The notes beneath the pieces are model-generated. The model was given only the letters and a program-made list of their open reading frames with translations. It did not search any database and was not told the origin of the DNA. From Streptomyces shenzhenensis (GTDB lineage: Bacteria; Actinomycetota; Actinomycetes; Streptomycetales; Streptomycetaceae), in the NCBI RefSeq assembly GCF_021462265.1, contig NZ_JAJONF010000018.1:1-64000 (forward strand): a stretch of DNA of 64,000 nucleotides, given 5' to 3'. Position numbers and translations under genes: made by a program. Within the stretch, counting starts at the first letter, position 1; each line of letters opens with the position of its first letter. This document shows, in pieces, positions 8,056-17,067 of the stretch.

Positions 8056-9516
8056 GTGGATCGCACTGCCCAGCTCACCACCCATGCGCTCGATCGCGGC
8101 ATTGCATACGATCCGCCGCCCGCCCTCGCCGCCGACGGCGCGAGGGGAGGACGGTCCCTGCACGTCAGAGCCGCACAGGTGCTCGACGACAACTGGACCG
8201 GCAGTTCGACCGTGCCCTCCCGGAGCCTGTATCCGCACCAGTGGTCATGGGACTCGGCGTTCATCGCGATCGGCCTCAGGCACCTGTCGCCGCTGCGCGC
8301 GCAGACGGAGCTGGAGACGCTGCTGGCCGCCCAGTGGGGGGACGGGCGGATCCCGCACATCGTGTTCAACCCCTCCGTGCCGCTCGACGCGTACTTCCCG
8401 AGCCCCGACTTCTGGCGCTCCTCGACCGCGGGGCGCGCTGCGGGCGCCCCGCGCACCGTACAGACCTCCGGGATCGTGCAGCCACCGGTGCACGCGCTGG
8501 CGGCCTGGCTGGTGCACCTCGCCGACCCGGGTCTGTCGCGTGCACGGGGCTTCCTGTCCGGTGTCTACCCACGGCTCGCCGCCTGGCACCGCTACCTGCT
8601 GCACCGGCGCGACCTGGGCGGGGGCGGGCTGGCGTCCGTCGTCCACCCCTGGGAGCAGGGCATGGACAACAGCCCCTGCTGGGACGCCCCGCTGGCCCGG
8701 GTCGCCCCGGCCCCGGCGCGCTCCTTCCGCCGCGCCGACCTGGACCACGGCGCCGCCGAGGACCGGCCGACGGATCTCGACTACGGGCGGTACGTGCGGC
8801 TGGCGGCCGACTACCGCGACGCCGGATACGCGGACCGGGCGAGGGACTTCGCCGTCGAGGACCCCGCGTTCAACGCGCTGCTCATCGCCTCCGAGCACGC
8901 CCTCGCGCGGATCGCGCGGGAGCTGGGCGCGCCCGGCACGGCCCGGCACGCGCGGGCCCAGCGGCTGACGGCGGCGCTGGTGGAGCGGCTGTGGGATCCC
9001 GAGCGGGAGATGTTCCTCTGCCGGGACCTGCGGGACGGCGCGGACGGCAAGGGCGGCGGGCTGATCCCCGAGCGCGGCGTCTCCGGGCTGATCCCGCTGC
9101 TCCTGCCCACGCTGCCCCGGGAGATCGTCGCCGCGCTCGTGCGCACGCTGGACGGCCCGCACTTCGGCACCGGCACCCGCCTGGTGCCCAGTTACGACCT
9201 GCTCGGCGAGGCCTTCGACCCGCACCGCTACTGGCGCGGGCCCGCCTGGTCCAACACCGGCTGGCTGCTGGAGCGGGGGCTGCGCGAGCACGGCGAACGG
9301 GAGCGGGCAAACGCGCTCGGCGAGGCGGTCGTACGGACGGCCGACGCGAGCGGGTTCGCCGAGTACGTCGACCCGTTCACCGGTGAGGCGTGCGGCGCGA
9401 CCGGGTTCAGCTGGACGGCGGCGCTCGCGCTGGACCTGCACCACCAGCGGCACGCACCGCACGCCGGGCCGTACGACGAACCACACAACGATCGTCAAAA
9501 CCTGGACAAGAGCTGA
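8056..9516 (+). CDS. GH63-like (MGH1-type) glycoside hydrolase
   Basis: This is a 486-residue protein with an (alpha/alpha)6-barrel pattern like mannosylglycerate/glucosylglycerate hydrolases and other GH63 relatives. Recognisable blocks are HQWSWDSAFIAIGL (61-74), VHPWEQGMDNSPCWD (196-210) and the C-terminal YWRGPAWSNTGWLL (about 392-405). It has no signal peptide, so it is cytosolic. Precise substrate is unknown; short alpha-glucosides, glucosylglycerate or trehalose-like sugars are possible. GGGGAG ends about 6 bases before the GTG at 8056. It is followed 64 bases later by the debranching-type gene and is divergent from the ROK regulator, which suggests a two-gene sugar-breakdown unit under ROK control. 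Confidence 0.8.
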   Translation: MDRTAQLTTHALDRGIAYDPPPALAADGARGGRSLHVRAAQVLDDNWTGSSTVPSRSLYPHQWSWDSAFIAIGLRHLSPLRAQTELETLLAAQWGDGRIPHIVFNPSVPLDAYFPSPDFWRSSTAGRAAGAPRTVQTSGIVQPPVHALAAWLVHLADPGLSRARGFLSGVYPRLAAWHRYLLHRRDLGGGGLASVVHPWEQGMDNSPCWDAPLARVAPAPARSFRRADLDHGAAEDRPTDLDYGRYVRLAADYRDAGYADRARDFAVEDPAFNALLIASEHALARIARELGAPGTARHARAQRLTAALVERLWDPEREMFLCRDLRDGADGKGGGLIPERGVSGLIPLLLPTLPREIVAALVRTLDGPHFGTGTRLVPSYDLLGEAFDPHRYWRGPAWSNTGWLLERGLREHGERERANALGEAVVRTADASGFAEYVDPFTGEACGATGFSWTAALALDLHHQRHAPHAGPYDEPHNDRQNLDKS

Positions 9517-9580
9517 CAAAACGGGGTGTCCTCGACGGACACCGCACGTTCGACCAGAGGGACGAAGGAGGGGACCGGGG

Positions 9581-11518
9581 ATGACGGACCGGCATCATCT
9601 GCTCGTGCACGGCACGACGTTCGCGGCCGTGGACGACCGCGGCGACATCAGCGGCGTGCGGGGCGGCGGTTCCCCGGACGGGTTATTCGTACGGGACGCC
9701 CGGCACCTCAGCCGCTGGCAGCTGACGGTCGACGGGGCGCTGCCCGAGGTGCTCACCCCGGTCGCCGACGGGGACGGCACGCACTGTGTCCTGGTCCCGC
9801 GCGGCGGCCGCCAGGAACCGCCCGCGCACACGCTCTTCCGTGCACAGGCGGTCGGCGACGGCTCGTTCGTGGAGTCCCTGCGGGTCACCAGCAACCGCCC
9901 GGTGCCGACCACGATCCGGCTCGCGATCACCGCCGACGCCGACTTCACCGACCAGTTCGAACTCCGGGCCGACCACCGCACCTACACCAAGCCCGGCGCC
10001 GTCCGCTCCCGCCAGGTCCTCGACGACGGGCTGGAGTTCGGCTACCGCCGGGGCGAGTGGCGGTCCTCCACGACGATCACCGCCGAGCCGGCCCCCGACG
10101 GCGTGGAGGAGACCGGGACCGGCGCCCGCCGGATGGTCTGGACGCTGGAACTCGGGCCGCACGGCACGGCCGAACTGCTGGTACGGGTGATGGCACGCCC
10201 GCACGGCGACAAACGGGCGCTCCGGGTGCCCCGTGACCCGGCCGCGCTGAACGAACAGCTCCTCGCGCTGGAAGGACAGTTCGTCCAGGGCGTGGCCTTC
10301 CCGACCGGCTGGCCGGAGCTGGCGGCGGCCTGCGCCCGCGGCCTGTGCGACCTCGCCACCCTCCAGGTGCCGGCCACCGGCCCGGACGGCGAGGAGCTCA
10401 GGGTTCCGGCCGCCGGGGCCCCCTGGTTCCTCACCCTGCTCGGCCGCGACGCCCTCCTCACCTCCCTGTTCGCCCTCCCCTACCGCCCGCACCTGGCCGC
10501 GGCCACCCTCCCCGCCCTCGCCGCCACCCAGGCCACCGAGACCGGCGCGCACTCCGTGGCCCAGCCCGGGAAGATCGTCCACGAGGTACGGCACGGCGAG
10601 CTGGCCCACTTCGGGCAGGTGCCGTACGGGCGTTACTACGGCTCGGTCGACGCGACACCGCTGTTCCTGATCCTGCTGGGCGCGTACGTGGAGCGGACCG
10701 GGGACCTGGGCATGGCCCGGCGGCTCGAACGCAACGCGCGCGCGGCCGTCGGCTGGATGCTCGACCACGGTGGGCTGACCTCACGCGGCTATCTCGTCTA
10801 CCGCGCGGACAAGGGCGGCCTCGCCAACCAGAACTGGAAGGACTCCCCCGGCGCGATCTGCTACGCCGACGGCAGCAGGCCGGTGGGGACCGTGATGGCG
10901 GCGGGCGCGCAGGGGTACGCGTACGACGCGCTGCGCCGGACCGCGTGGGTGGCGCGGACGGTGTGGGCCGACGAGACGTACGCGGCGCTCCTGGAGCAGG
11001 CCGCCGGTGATCTGCGGGACCGGTTCCAGCAGGACTTCTGGATGCGGGAGGCGTCCTTCCCCGCGCTGGCGCTGGACGGGGAGGGGCGCCAGGTCGACGC
11101 GCTCGCCTCGGACGCCGGGCATCTGCTGTGGTCCGGGCTGCTGGACAAGGAGTACGGGGAGGTGGTCGGGCGGCGGTTGCTGGAGCCGGACTTCTTCTCG
11201 GGGTGGGGGGTGCGGACGCTGGCCGCGGGGCAGGCGGCGTACCACCCTCTGTCGTACCACCGCGGGTCGGTGTGGCCGCACGACAACGCGCTGATCGCGC
11301 TGGGGCTGGCCCGCTACGGGCTGCACGACGAGGCGCGGGCCGTGGCGCACGGGCTGGTGGACGCGGCCACGGCGGGCGGGCACCGGTTGCCGGAGGTGCT
11401 GGCCGGGTACGGGAGGGACACGCATCCGGAGCCGGTGCCGTATCCGCACGCGTGCGTGCGGGAGTCGCGGTCGGCGACGGCTCCGCTGGCGCTGCTCACC
11501 GCCGTGGGCGGGGCGTAG
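9581..11518 (+). CDS. Amylo-alpha-1,6-glucosidase/glycogen-debranching-type glycoside hydrolase
   Basis: This is a 645-residue protein. The N-terminal ~210 residues form the beta-rich glycogen-debranching N domain (HLLVHGTTFAAVDDRGDISG at 5-24, then LFVRDARHLSRW). The rest is an (alpha/alpha)6 barrel with LGRDALLTSLFALPYRP near 286-302 and GSVWPHDNALIALGLARYG near 562-580. It would hydrolyse alpha-1,6 or other alpha-glucosidic bonds; no signal peptide is present, so it is intracellular. GAAGGAGGGG lies upstream of ATG 9581. The open frame extends upstream into the previous gene but has no domain support there. It is probably cotranscribed with the preceding hydrolase and ended by the repeat-element hairpin at 11588-11611. 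Confidence 0.86.
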   Translation: MTDRHHLLVHGTTFAAVDDRGDISGVRGGGSPDGLFVRDARHLSRWQLTVDGALPEVLTPVADGDGTHCVLVPRGGRQEPPAHTLFRAQAVGDGSFVESLRVTSNRPVPTTIRLAITADADFTDQFELRADHRTYTKPGAVRSRQVLDDGLEFGYRRGEWRSSTTITAEPAPDGVEETGTGARRMVWTLELGPHGTAELLVRVMARPHGDKRALRVPRDPAALNEQLLALEGQFVQGVAFPTGWPELAAACARGLCDLATLQVPATGPDGEELRVPAAGAPWFLTLLGRDALLTSLFALPYRPHLAAATLPALAATQATETGAHSVAQPGKIVHEVRHGELAHFGQVPYGRYYGSVDATPLFLILLGAYVERTGDLGMARRLERNARAAVGWMLDHGGLTSRGYLVYRADKGGLANQNWKDSPGAICYADGSRPVGTVMAAGAQGYAYDALRRTAWVARTVWADETYAALLEQAAGDLRDRFQQDFWMREASFPALALDGEGRQVDALASDAGHLLWSGLLDKEYGEVVGRRLLEPDFFSGWGVRTLAAGQAAYHPLSYHRGSVWPHDNALIALGLARYGLHDEARAVAHGLVDAATAGGHRLPEVLAGYGRDTHPEPVPYPHACVRESRSATAPLALLTAVGGA

Positions 11519-11552
11519 GTCGCGTCCGGGCCGCGGGCCGGGGGGAGCTTGC

Positions 11553-11612
11553 CGCGCCCGCGCGGCGGAACCGCGTGTCGGCACAGTCCCGCGCCCCTTC
11601 GGGGGCGCGGGC
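11553..11612. repeat. Streptomyces palindromic repeat element acting as terminator
   Basis: CCCGCGCCCC (11588-11597) pairs perfectly with GGGGCGCGGG (11602-11611) around a TTCG tetraloop, just after the debranching gene. Together with the preceding CGCGCCCGCGCGGCGG (from 11553) it matches the element found inside the ABC ATPase gene at 35164-35250. It is probably a dispersed REP-like element doubling as a transcription terminator. Confidence 0.75.
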
Positions 11613-11766
11613 TTGGGGCGCTGCTTGGTAGCGGTTTGCCCGGTGTTTGCCGGAGGCCCTGAACAGGGGCCAGGTGCGAGCCGTACGGGAAGTTGTCGGG
11701 TCCAGGCCTCCCCAGCGTCGACCCGCCGTTTCCGTTTCACGGGTCGCGCACGGAAGGACCTCCGGG

Positions 11767-14172
11767 TTGCCTCAGCACACGAGCACACGCCAGTCACCAA
11801 GTACGGCCGGGGAGTCCGAGGCTGAGCCCGCGGAGGCGGAGACAGAGGCTGCCGGGAAAGCCGAGCCCGCGGAGACAGTGGCCGCCGGGAAGGCCGAGCC
11901 CGCAAAAGCAGAGCCCGAAGCGGGGGCAAGGTCCGAAGCCGAGCCCGTGGCCGAAACCGAGGCTGAGTCCGAAGCCAAACCCGGAGACGACACCAAAGCC
12001 GAGACCGAAGCCAAACCCGGAGACGACACCGAAGCCAAGCCCGGAGGCGGCGCCAAGGCCGCGGCCGGGGTCAAAGCGGAGTCCGACGCCGTGGCCGAAG
12101 CGGAGTCCGAGGTGGAAACCGAAACCGCGTCGGCTTCCGGACCCGTACCCGGGTCAGCAGCGGGGCCCCGCGCCCATGCCGAGGCCGGCACGGCGTCCGA
12201 CGCCGAAGCCGCGTCGGCTTCCGACTCCATACCCGGGGCAGCAGCCGGGCCCCGCGCCGACACCAAGCCCGAGACGGAGACCGGGCCCGTCACCGAAGCA
12301 GAGGCCCGGCCCGAGGCCGAGCCGAAGACCGGGCCCGTCACCGAAGCAGAGACCGAGCCCGAGATGGAGGCCGAGACCGAGACCGAGGCCGGGCCTGTCA
12401 TCGCGGCGGAGGCCGGGGGCAAGGGGGATGTTGCGTCGGCTGCCGGGGCCGGGGCCCTTCCCGTACCGGTTCCCGAGGCGGCCACCCCCGCTCGGCGGCC
12501 GCGGATATGGCAGCGCTGGCGCACGTCGCACCCCACCGCGGCCCGGGTGCTGTCGATCGCGGTCACCACCCTGTCCGCCCTGCTCGTCTACGCCTGTCTG
12601 CTGATGCCGAACACGCTCAGCGGGCTGAAGACGGTCACGTTCGTACGGATCCCGGCCGAGGCGGTCATGGGCGCGGTGGTGCTGCTGAGCCTGCCGCGCC
12701 GGGCCCGGCTGATTCTGTCGGCGCTGGCCGGGGCGGTGGTCGGGGCGCTGGCCGTCATCGACATGTTCAACATGGGGTTCGTCGACTACCTGGGCCGGCC
12801 CTTCAACATCATCCTGGACTGGTCGCTGCTGCCCGACGCCCGCAGCTACCTGGCGGACACCCTCGGCTCCACCGTCGAGCTGGCGATCACCGTGGGCGCC
12901 GTCCTGCTGATCTTCCTGCTGATCGGGGTGGTCGCGCTGGCCACCGTACGGGTCTCCAACCAGCTCGCCCGGCAGCGCGGCCGGGCCACCCGGGGCACCC
13001 TGATCGTCGGCACGGTGTGGATCACCTGCAACGCGCTCGGGCTGTCGGTCGCCGGGTCGCCGCTCGCCGCGCAGAAGGCGACCGCCGTGCTGAAGACGCA
13101 GGTGCGGACCGTCCAGCAGACGCTGAAGGACGAGGCGGACTTCCGGAAGGTGGCCAAGGTGGACGCCTTCGGGAACACCCCGGGCGACCAGCTGGTGCCG
13201 GCCCTGCGCGGCAAGGACGTCGTCTTCACGTTCATCGAGAGCTACGGCCGCAGCGCGATCGAGGACCCCATCGAGGCGCCCGGCGTCGACAAGACGCTGG
13301 ACGCGCAGACCGCGATGCTGGAGAAGGCCGGTTACGCGGCGAAGAGCGGCTGGCTGACGTCGGCGACCTACGGCGGCAGCAGCTGGCTCGGGCACTCCAC
13401 CACCATGTCGGGGCTGTGGGTCAGCAACCAGCAGCGGTACCGGACGGTCATGGCCAGCGATCACCTCAGCCTGACCAAGGCGTTCAAGAAGACCGGTGAC
13501 TTCGACACGGTCGGTGTGATGCCGGGCATCCAGAAGGGCTGGCCGGAGCAGAGCTTCTACGGCCTCGACAAGGTCTACAACGCCTTCCAGCTCGGCTACA
13601 AGGGACCGAAGTTCAGCTGGTCGACCATGCCCGACCAGTACGCCCTCCAGCAGTTCCAGGAGCGGGTGCACAGCAAGAAGCCGGCCGACGGCAAGTCCCG
13701 GATGTCGTTCCTGATCCTGACCTCCAGCCACCAGCCGTGGGCGCCGATCCCGAAGATGGTGCCGTGGGACCAACTGGGCGACGGTTCGGTCTTCAACGCC
13801 ATCGAGAAGGCCGGCAACAAGGCGTCGGACGTCATCGCCGACACCACCAAGTCCCGGCAGGAGTACGGCAAGTCGGTGCAGTACACGGTGACCGCGCTCA
13901 CCCAGTGGCTGCAGCGCTACGGCAACGACAACACGGTGCTCGTCTTCCTCGGCGACCACCAGCCGATCGCCCGGGTCAGCGGCAACCACGCCAGCCGTGA
14001 CGTACCGGTCTCGATCGTCGCCAAGGACCCGAAGGTGCTGGACGCGATCAGCTCCTGGAACTGGACCGACGGTCTGCGCCCGGCGCACGACGCCCCGGTG
14101 TGGAAGATGAGCGCGTTCCGCGACAAGTTCCTGACGGCATACGGCTCCACCCCGCACCCGAAGTCCAACTAG
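11767..14172 (+). CDS. LtaS-like membrane sulfatase with long acidic N-terminal tail
   Basis: This is an 801-residue membrane protein. The first ~235 residues are low-complexity Glu/Ala/Pro/Lys/Thr with imperfect repeats (AETEAKPGDDTEAKPG). About five hydrophobic helices follow between ~265 and ~435, then a large extracytoplasmic alkaline-phosphatase-superfamily domain. Metal-site residues resemble lipoteichoic acid synthase: FIESYG near 489, a nucleophile Ser/Thr region TYGGSSWLGHST near 534-545, and LGDHQP near 727-732. A phosphoglycerol- or phosphoethanolamine-transferase role on an envelope polymer or lipid is an inference. TTG 11767 is chosen because GGAAGGA lies 9 bases upstream; ATG 11647 lacks such a site. 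Its stop overlaps the convergent dus stop. Confidence 0.75.
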   Translation: MPQHTSTRQSPSTAGESEAEPAEAETEAAGKAEPAETVAAGKAEPAKAEPEAGARSEAEPVAETEAESEAKPGDDTKAETEAKPGDDTEAKPGGGAKAAAGVKAESDAVAEAESEVETETASASGPVPGSAAGPRAHAEAGTASDAEAASASDSIPGAAAGPRADTKPETETGPVTEAEARPEAEPKTGPVTEAETEPEMEAETETEAGPVIAAEAGGKGDVASAAGAGALPVPVPEAATPARRPRIWQRWRTSHPTAARVLSIAVTTLSALLVYACLLMPNTLSGLKTVTFVRIPAEAVMGAVVLLSLPRRARLILSALAGAVVGALAVIDMFNMGFVDYLGRPFNIILDWSLLPDARSYLADTLGSTVELAITVGAVLLIFLLIGVVALATVRVSNQLARQRGRATRGTLIVGTVWITCNALGLSVAGSPLAAQKATAVLKTQVRTVQQTLKDEADFRKVAKVDAFGNTPGDQLVPALRGKDVVFTFIESYGRSAIEDPIEAPGVDKTLDAQTAMLEKAGYAAKSGWLTSATYGGSSWLGHSTTMSGLWVSNQQRYRTVMASDHLSLTKAFKKTGDFDTVGVMPGIQKGWPEQSFYGLDKVYNAFQLGYKGPKFSWSTMPDQYALQQFQERVHSKKPADGKSRMSFLILTSSHQPWAPIPKMVPWDQLGDGSVFNAIEKAGNKASDVIADTTKSRQEYGKSVQYTVTALTQWLQRYGNDNTVLVFLGDHQPIARVSGNHASRDVPVSIVAKDPKVLDAISSWNWTDGLRPAHDAPVWKMSAFRDKFLTAYGSTPHPKSN

Positions 14173-15380
14173 CCCCCGGACGTATCCAGTTCCGCGTCCT
14201 CGCTGATGCCCGCGCAGTCGTACGGGTCCTTCAGCCAGCCGTCCGGCAGCACCACCCGGTTGTTGCCGGACGTACGGCCGCGGGGCCCGTCGGCGCCGAC
14301 GGGCCAGGCCTGGTCGAGGTCGAGTTCGTCCAGGCCGGCGCGGAGCTCCGCCAGGGACGAGGTGACCGCGAGGCGCCGCCGCATCTCGCTGCCGACCGCG
14401 AAGCCCTTGAGGTACCAGGCGACGTGCTTGCGGAAGTCGACCACGCCCTTGGACTCGTCGCCGAGCCACTCGCCGAGCAGGGTGGCGTGCCGGACCATGA
14501 CCTCGGCGACCTGGCGCAGGGACGGCCGGGCACCGTGTCCGTCAGTGCCTCCGGCACCGGCCTGCCCCCGGCCCTCGAAGGCGGCGACCAGGTCGGCGAA
14601 GAGCCACGGCCGCCCCAGGCAGCCGCGCCCCACGACCACGCCGTCGCAGCCCGTCTCCCGGACCATCCGCAGCGCGTCCTCGGCCGACCAGATGTCGCCG
14701 TTGCCGAGCACGGGGATCTCCGGGACGTGCTCCTTCAGCCGGGCGATCGCCTCCCAGTCGGCGGTGCCGCCGTAGTGCTGGGCGGCGGTGCGGCCGTGCA
14801 GGGCGATCGCGGTGACGCCCTCCTCGACGGCGATCCGGCCGGCGTCGAGGTAGGTGATGTGGTCGTCGTCGATGCCCTTGCGCATCTTCATGGTGACCGG
14901 GAGCTCACCGGCACCGCTCACCGCCTCGCGCAGGATGGCGCGCAGCAGGTTCCGCTTGTACGGCAGGGCCGACCCGCCGCCCTTGCGCGTCACCTTCGGG
15001 ACCGGGCAGCCGAAGTTCAGGTCGATGTGGTCGGCCAGGCCCTCCTCCGCGATCATGCGGACGGCCTTGCCGACGGTGGCCGGGTCGACGCCGTACAGCT
15101 GGATGGACCGGGGCTTCTCGCTCTCGTCGAAGCGGATCAGCTGCATGGTCTTCTCATTGCGCTCGACCAGCGCCCGCGTCGTGATCATCTCGCTGACGAA
15201 CAGCCCCTTGAGACCGCTGGCTCCGTCCTTCGCCTCGCCTCCGGTGAAGGGTTCACCTTCGGCGAAGTCTCGGCACAGGGTCCGGAAGGGCGCGTTGGTG
15301 ATCCCCGCCATGGGGGCGAGGACGACCGGCGTCCGGACGGTGTGCGGGCCGATCTGGAGGGGGGACGTGGGCTCGGGCAT
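14169..15380 (-). CDS. dus: tRNA-dihydrouridine synthase
   Basis: This is a 403-residue flavoenzyme that reduces uridine to dihydrouridine in tRNA. The TIM barrel starts with VVLAPMAGITNAPFR (19-33). The catalytic cysteine lies in NFGCPVPKV (Cys125), the Lys of TMKMRKG (Lys165) and His of ALHGRTAAQHY (His195) bind tRNA/FMN, and VVGRGCLGRPW follows the FMN phosphate loop. A short glycine-rich insertion (near 295-312, GRGQAGAGGTDGHGARP) separates barrel and helical domain. ATG 15380 is preceded closely by GGGGGA; the longer open frame reaches into the divergent promoter region. Its stop codon shares four bases with the stop of the convergent sulfatase-like gene. It is divergent from an MFS exporter. 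Confidence 0.94.
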   Translation of the reverse strand: MPEPTSPLQIGPHTVRTPVVLAPMAGITNAPFRTLCRDFAEGEPFTGGEAKDGASGLKGLFVSEMITTRALVERNEKTMQLIRFDESEKPRSIQLYGVDPATVGKAVRMIAEEGLADHIDLNFGCPVPKVTRKGGGSALPYKRNLLRAILREAVSGAGELPVTMKMRKGIDDDHITYLDAGRIAVEEGVTAIALHGRTAAQHYGGTADWEAIARLKEHVPEIPVLGNGDIWSAEDALRMVRETGCDGVVVGRGCLGRPWLFADLVAAFEGRGQAGAGGTDGHGARPSLRQVAEVMVRHATLLGEWLGDESKGVVDFRKHVAWYLKGFAVGSEMRRRLAVTSSLAELRAGLDELDLDQAWPVGADGPRGRTSGNNRVVLPDGWLKDPYDCAGISEDAELDTSGG

Positions 15381-15475
15381 TCCCCCATTGTCCCGTACGC
15401 CGCGCGGTGCTCGGCCGTGATCGCACAGCACTCATTAGTTAGACGCACTATCGAAACGGGCGTACGATGGGAACC

Positions 15476-16927
15476 ATGCCCGAGCTCAGTCCCCACCGCC
15501 GGATGCTCGTCCTGGCGATCTGCTGCACGAGCCTGCTCGTCGTGAGTCTCGACACGACCGCGCTGAATGTCGGCCTGCCGTCCATGCAGCGCGAGCTGCA
15601 CGCCTCGACGGCGGGGCTGCAGTGGACGATCGACGCGTACACGCTGGTCCTGGCCTCGCTCCTGATGCTCGCCGGTTCCACCGGCGACCGGATCGGCCGC
15701 AAGAAGGTCTTCATGACCGGCCTGGTCGTCTTCTCGACCGGCTCGCTGCTCTGCTCCCTCGCGCCGAACCTCGACTCGCTGATCGCCTTCCGCATGGTCC
15801 AGGCGGTCGGTGGTTCGATGCTCAACCCGGTCGCCATGTCGATCATCACCAACACCTTCACCAACCCGCGCGAGCGGGCCCGCGCGATCGGGGCGTGGGG
15901 CGCGGTGATCGGCATATCCATGGCCGCCGGCCCGCTGGTCGGCGGCCTGCTCGTGGAGTCGGTCAGCTGGCGCGCGATCTTCTGGGTCAACCTCCCGGTG
16001 GGCCTTGCGGCCGTCCTGCTGACGCTGCGCTTCGTGCCGGAGTCCCGGGCACCGAAGGCCCGCCGCCCCGACCCGGTGGGCCAGGTCCTGGTCATCGCCC
16101 TGTTCGGCTCGCTGACCTACTCGATCATCGAGGCACCGACGGCGGGCACGGGCACGGTCCTCCCCTTCGCCGCGGTGGCCCTCGCCGCCCTGCTGGCCCT
16201 CCTGTGGTACGAGCCGCGACGCGAAGAACCCCTCATCGACCTGCGTTTCTTCCGCTCCGCGCCGTTCAGCGGCGCGACCGTGATCGCGATCAGCGCGTTC
16301 GCCTCGCTCGGCGGCTTCCTGTTCCTGTCCACGCTCTACCTGCAGAACGTGCGCCGTCTCGACGCCCTGCACGCGGGCCTGTGGATGCTGCCGATGGCGG
16401 TCCCGCTGTTCCTGTGCGCGCCGCTGGCGGGCCGCCTGGTGGGCAGCCGGGGGCCGCGCCTGCCGCTGGTGATCGCGGGCATCGCGATGACCGCCAGCGC
16501 CGTCCTCTTCGCCGCGTTCCAGGCGGAGACCTCGAACAGCACCCTTTTCGTCGGCTACCTCCTGTTCGGCATCGGCTTCGGCTTCGTGAACGCCCCGATC
16601 ACCAACACGGCGGTGTCGGGCATGCCGAGGGCCCAGGCCGGCGTCGCCGCCGCGGTCGCCTCCACCAGCCGCCAGCTGGGCCAGACCCTCGGCGTCGCGG
16701 TGATCGGCGCGGTCCTGGCCTCCGGGATCGGCTCGTCGTCGTACGCCGACAAGTTCGTGACCGCCGCCCGCCCCGGCTGGTGGATCCTGGTCGGCTGCGG
16801 CCTCGCGGTCCTGCTCCTGGGAGCGATGACCAACGGCCGCTGGGCCCGCGCCACCGCCGAACGGGCCGCACAGCGCCTGGAGTCACCGGAGATCCGCGAC
16901 GTCGTGGGGACGGCGGAGCGGGTCTAG
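15476..16927 (+). CDS. DHA2-type MFS drug/metabolite exporter
   Basis: This is a 483-residue integral membrane protein with about 14 hydrophobic helices, typical of the EmrB/QacA drug:H+ antiporter group. Motif C-like LDTTALNVGLPSMQREL is near 25-41, motif A AGSTGDRIGRKKVF near 66-79, and PLVGGLLVESVSWRAIFWVN near 155-174. Export of a toxic compound or natural product is the likely role; the substrate is unknown. Two in-frame ATGs (15467, 15476) are possible; the second is used and no clear Shine-Dalgarno favours either. The upstream region is AT-rich with TTAGTTAGACGCACTA (15435-15450), a plausible promoter/operator for the divergent dus-exporter pair. The 9-bp repeat array starts at its stop codon. 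Confidence 0.9.
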   Translation: MPELSPHRRMLVLAICCTSLLVVSLDTTALNVGLPSMQRELHASTAGLQWTIDAYTLVLASLLMLAGSTGDRIGRKKVFMTGLVVFSTGSLLCSLAPNLDSLIAFRMVQAVGGSMLNPVAMSIITNTFTNPRERARAIGAWGAVIGISMAAGPLVGGLLVESVSWRAIFWVNLPVGLAAVLLTLRFVPESRAPKARRPDPVGQVLVIALFGSLTYSIIEAPTAGTGTVLPFAAVALAALLALLWYEPRREEPLIDLRFFRSAPFSGATVIAISAFASLGGFLFLSTLYLQNVRRLDALHAGLWMLPMAVPLFLCAPLAGRLVGSRGPRLPLVIAGIAMTASAVLFAAFQAETSNSTLFVGYLLFGIGFGFVNAPITNTAVSGMPRAQAGVAAAVASTSRQLGQTLGVAVIGAVLASGIGSSSYADKFVTAARPGWWILVGCGLAVLLLGAMTNGRWARATAERAAQRLESPEIRDVVGTAERV

Positions 16928-16994
16928 GGGGTCCAGGGGGTCCAGGGGGTCCAGGGGGTCCAGGGGGTCCAGGGGGTCCAGGGGGTCCAGGGGG
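16927..16994. repeat. 9-bp minisatellite
   Basis: Seven exact tandem copies of GGGGGTCCA run from 16927 to 16989, followed by a partial copy (16990-16994). The array begins at the last base of the MFS stop codon. In one frame it would encode Gly-Gly-Pro repeats, but no start or conserved protein supports translation. Copy number is likely variable between strains. Confidence 0.9.
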
Positions 16995-17067
16995 CGAACG
17001 CGAGTCGCCGCGCGGTGCGAGCCGTGCCGGCCGCGTCTCAAAGGACCGGTCTCCGCCGCCCTGTTCG

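Noticed and set aside
11647..11766. Upstream ATG of the LtaS-like gene
   Set aside because: No ribosome site or conserved sequence; the TTG at 11767 with GGAAGGA is a better start.
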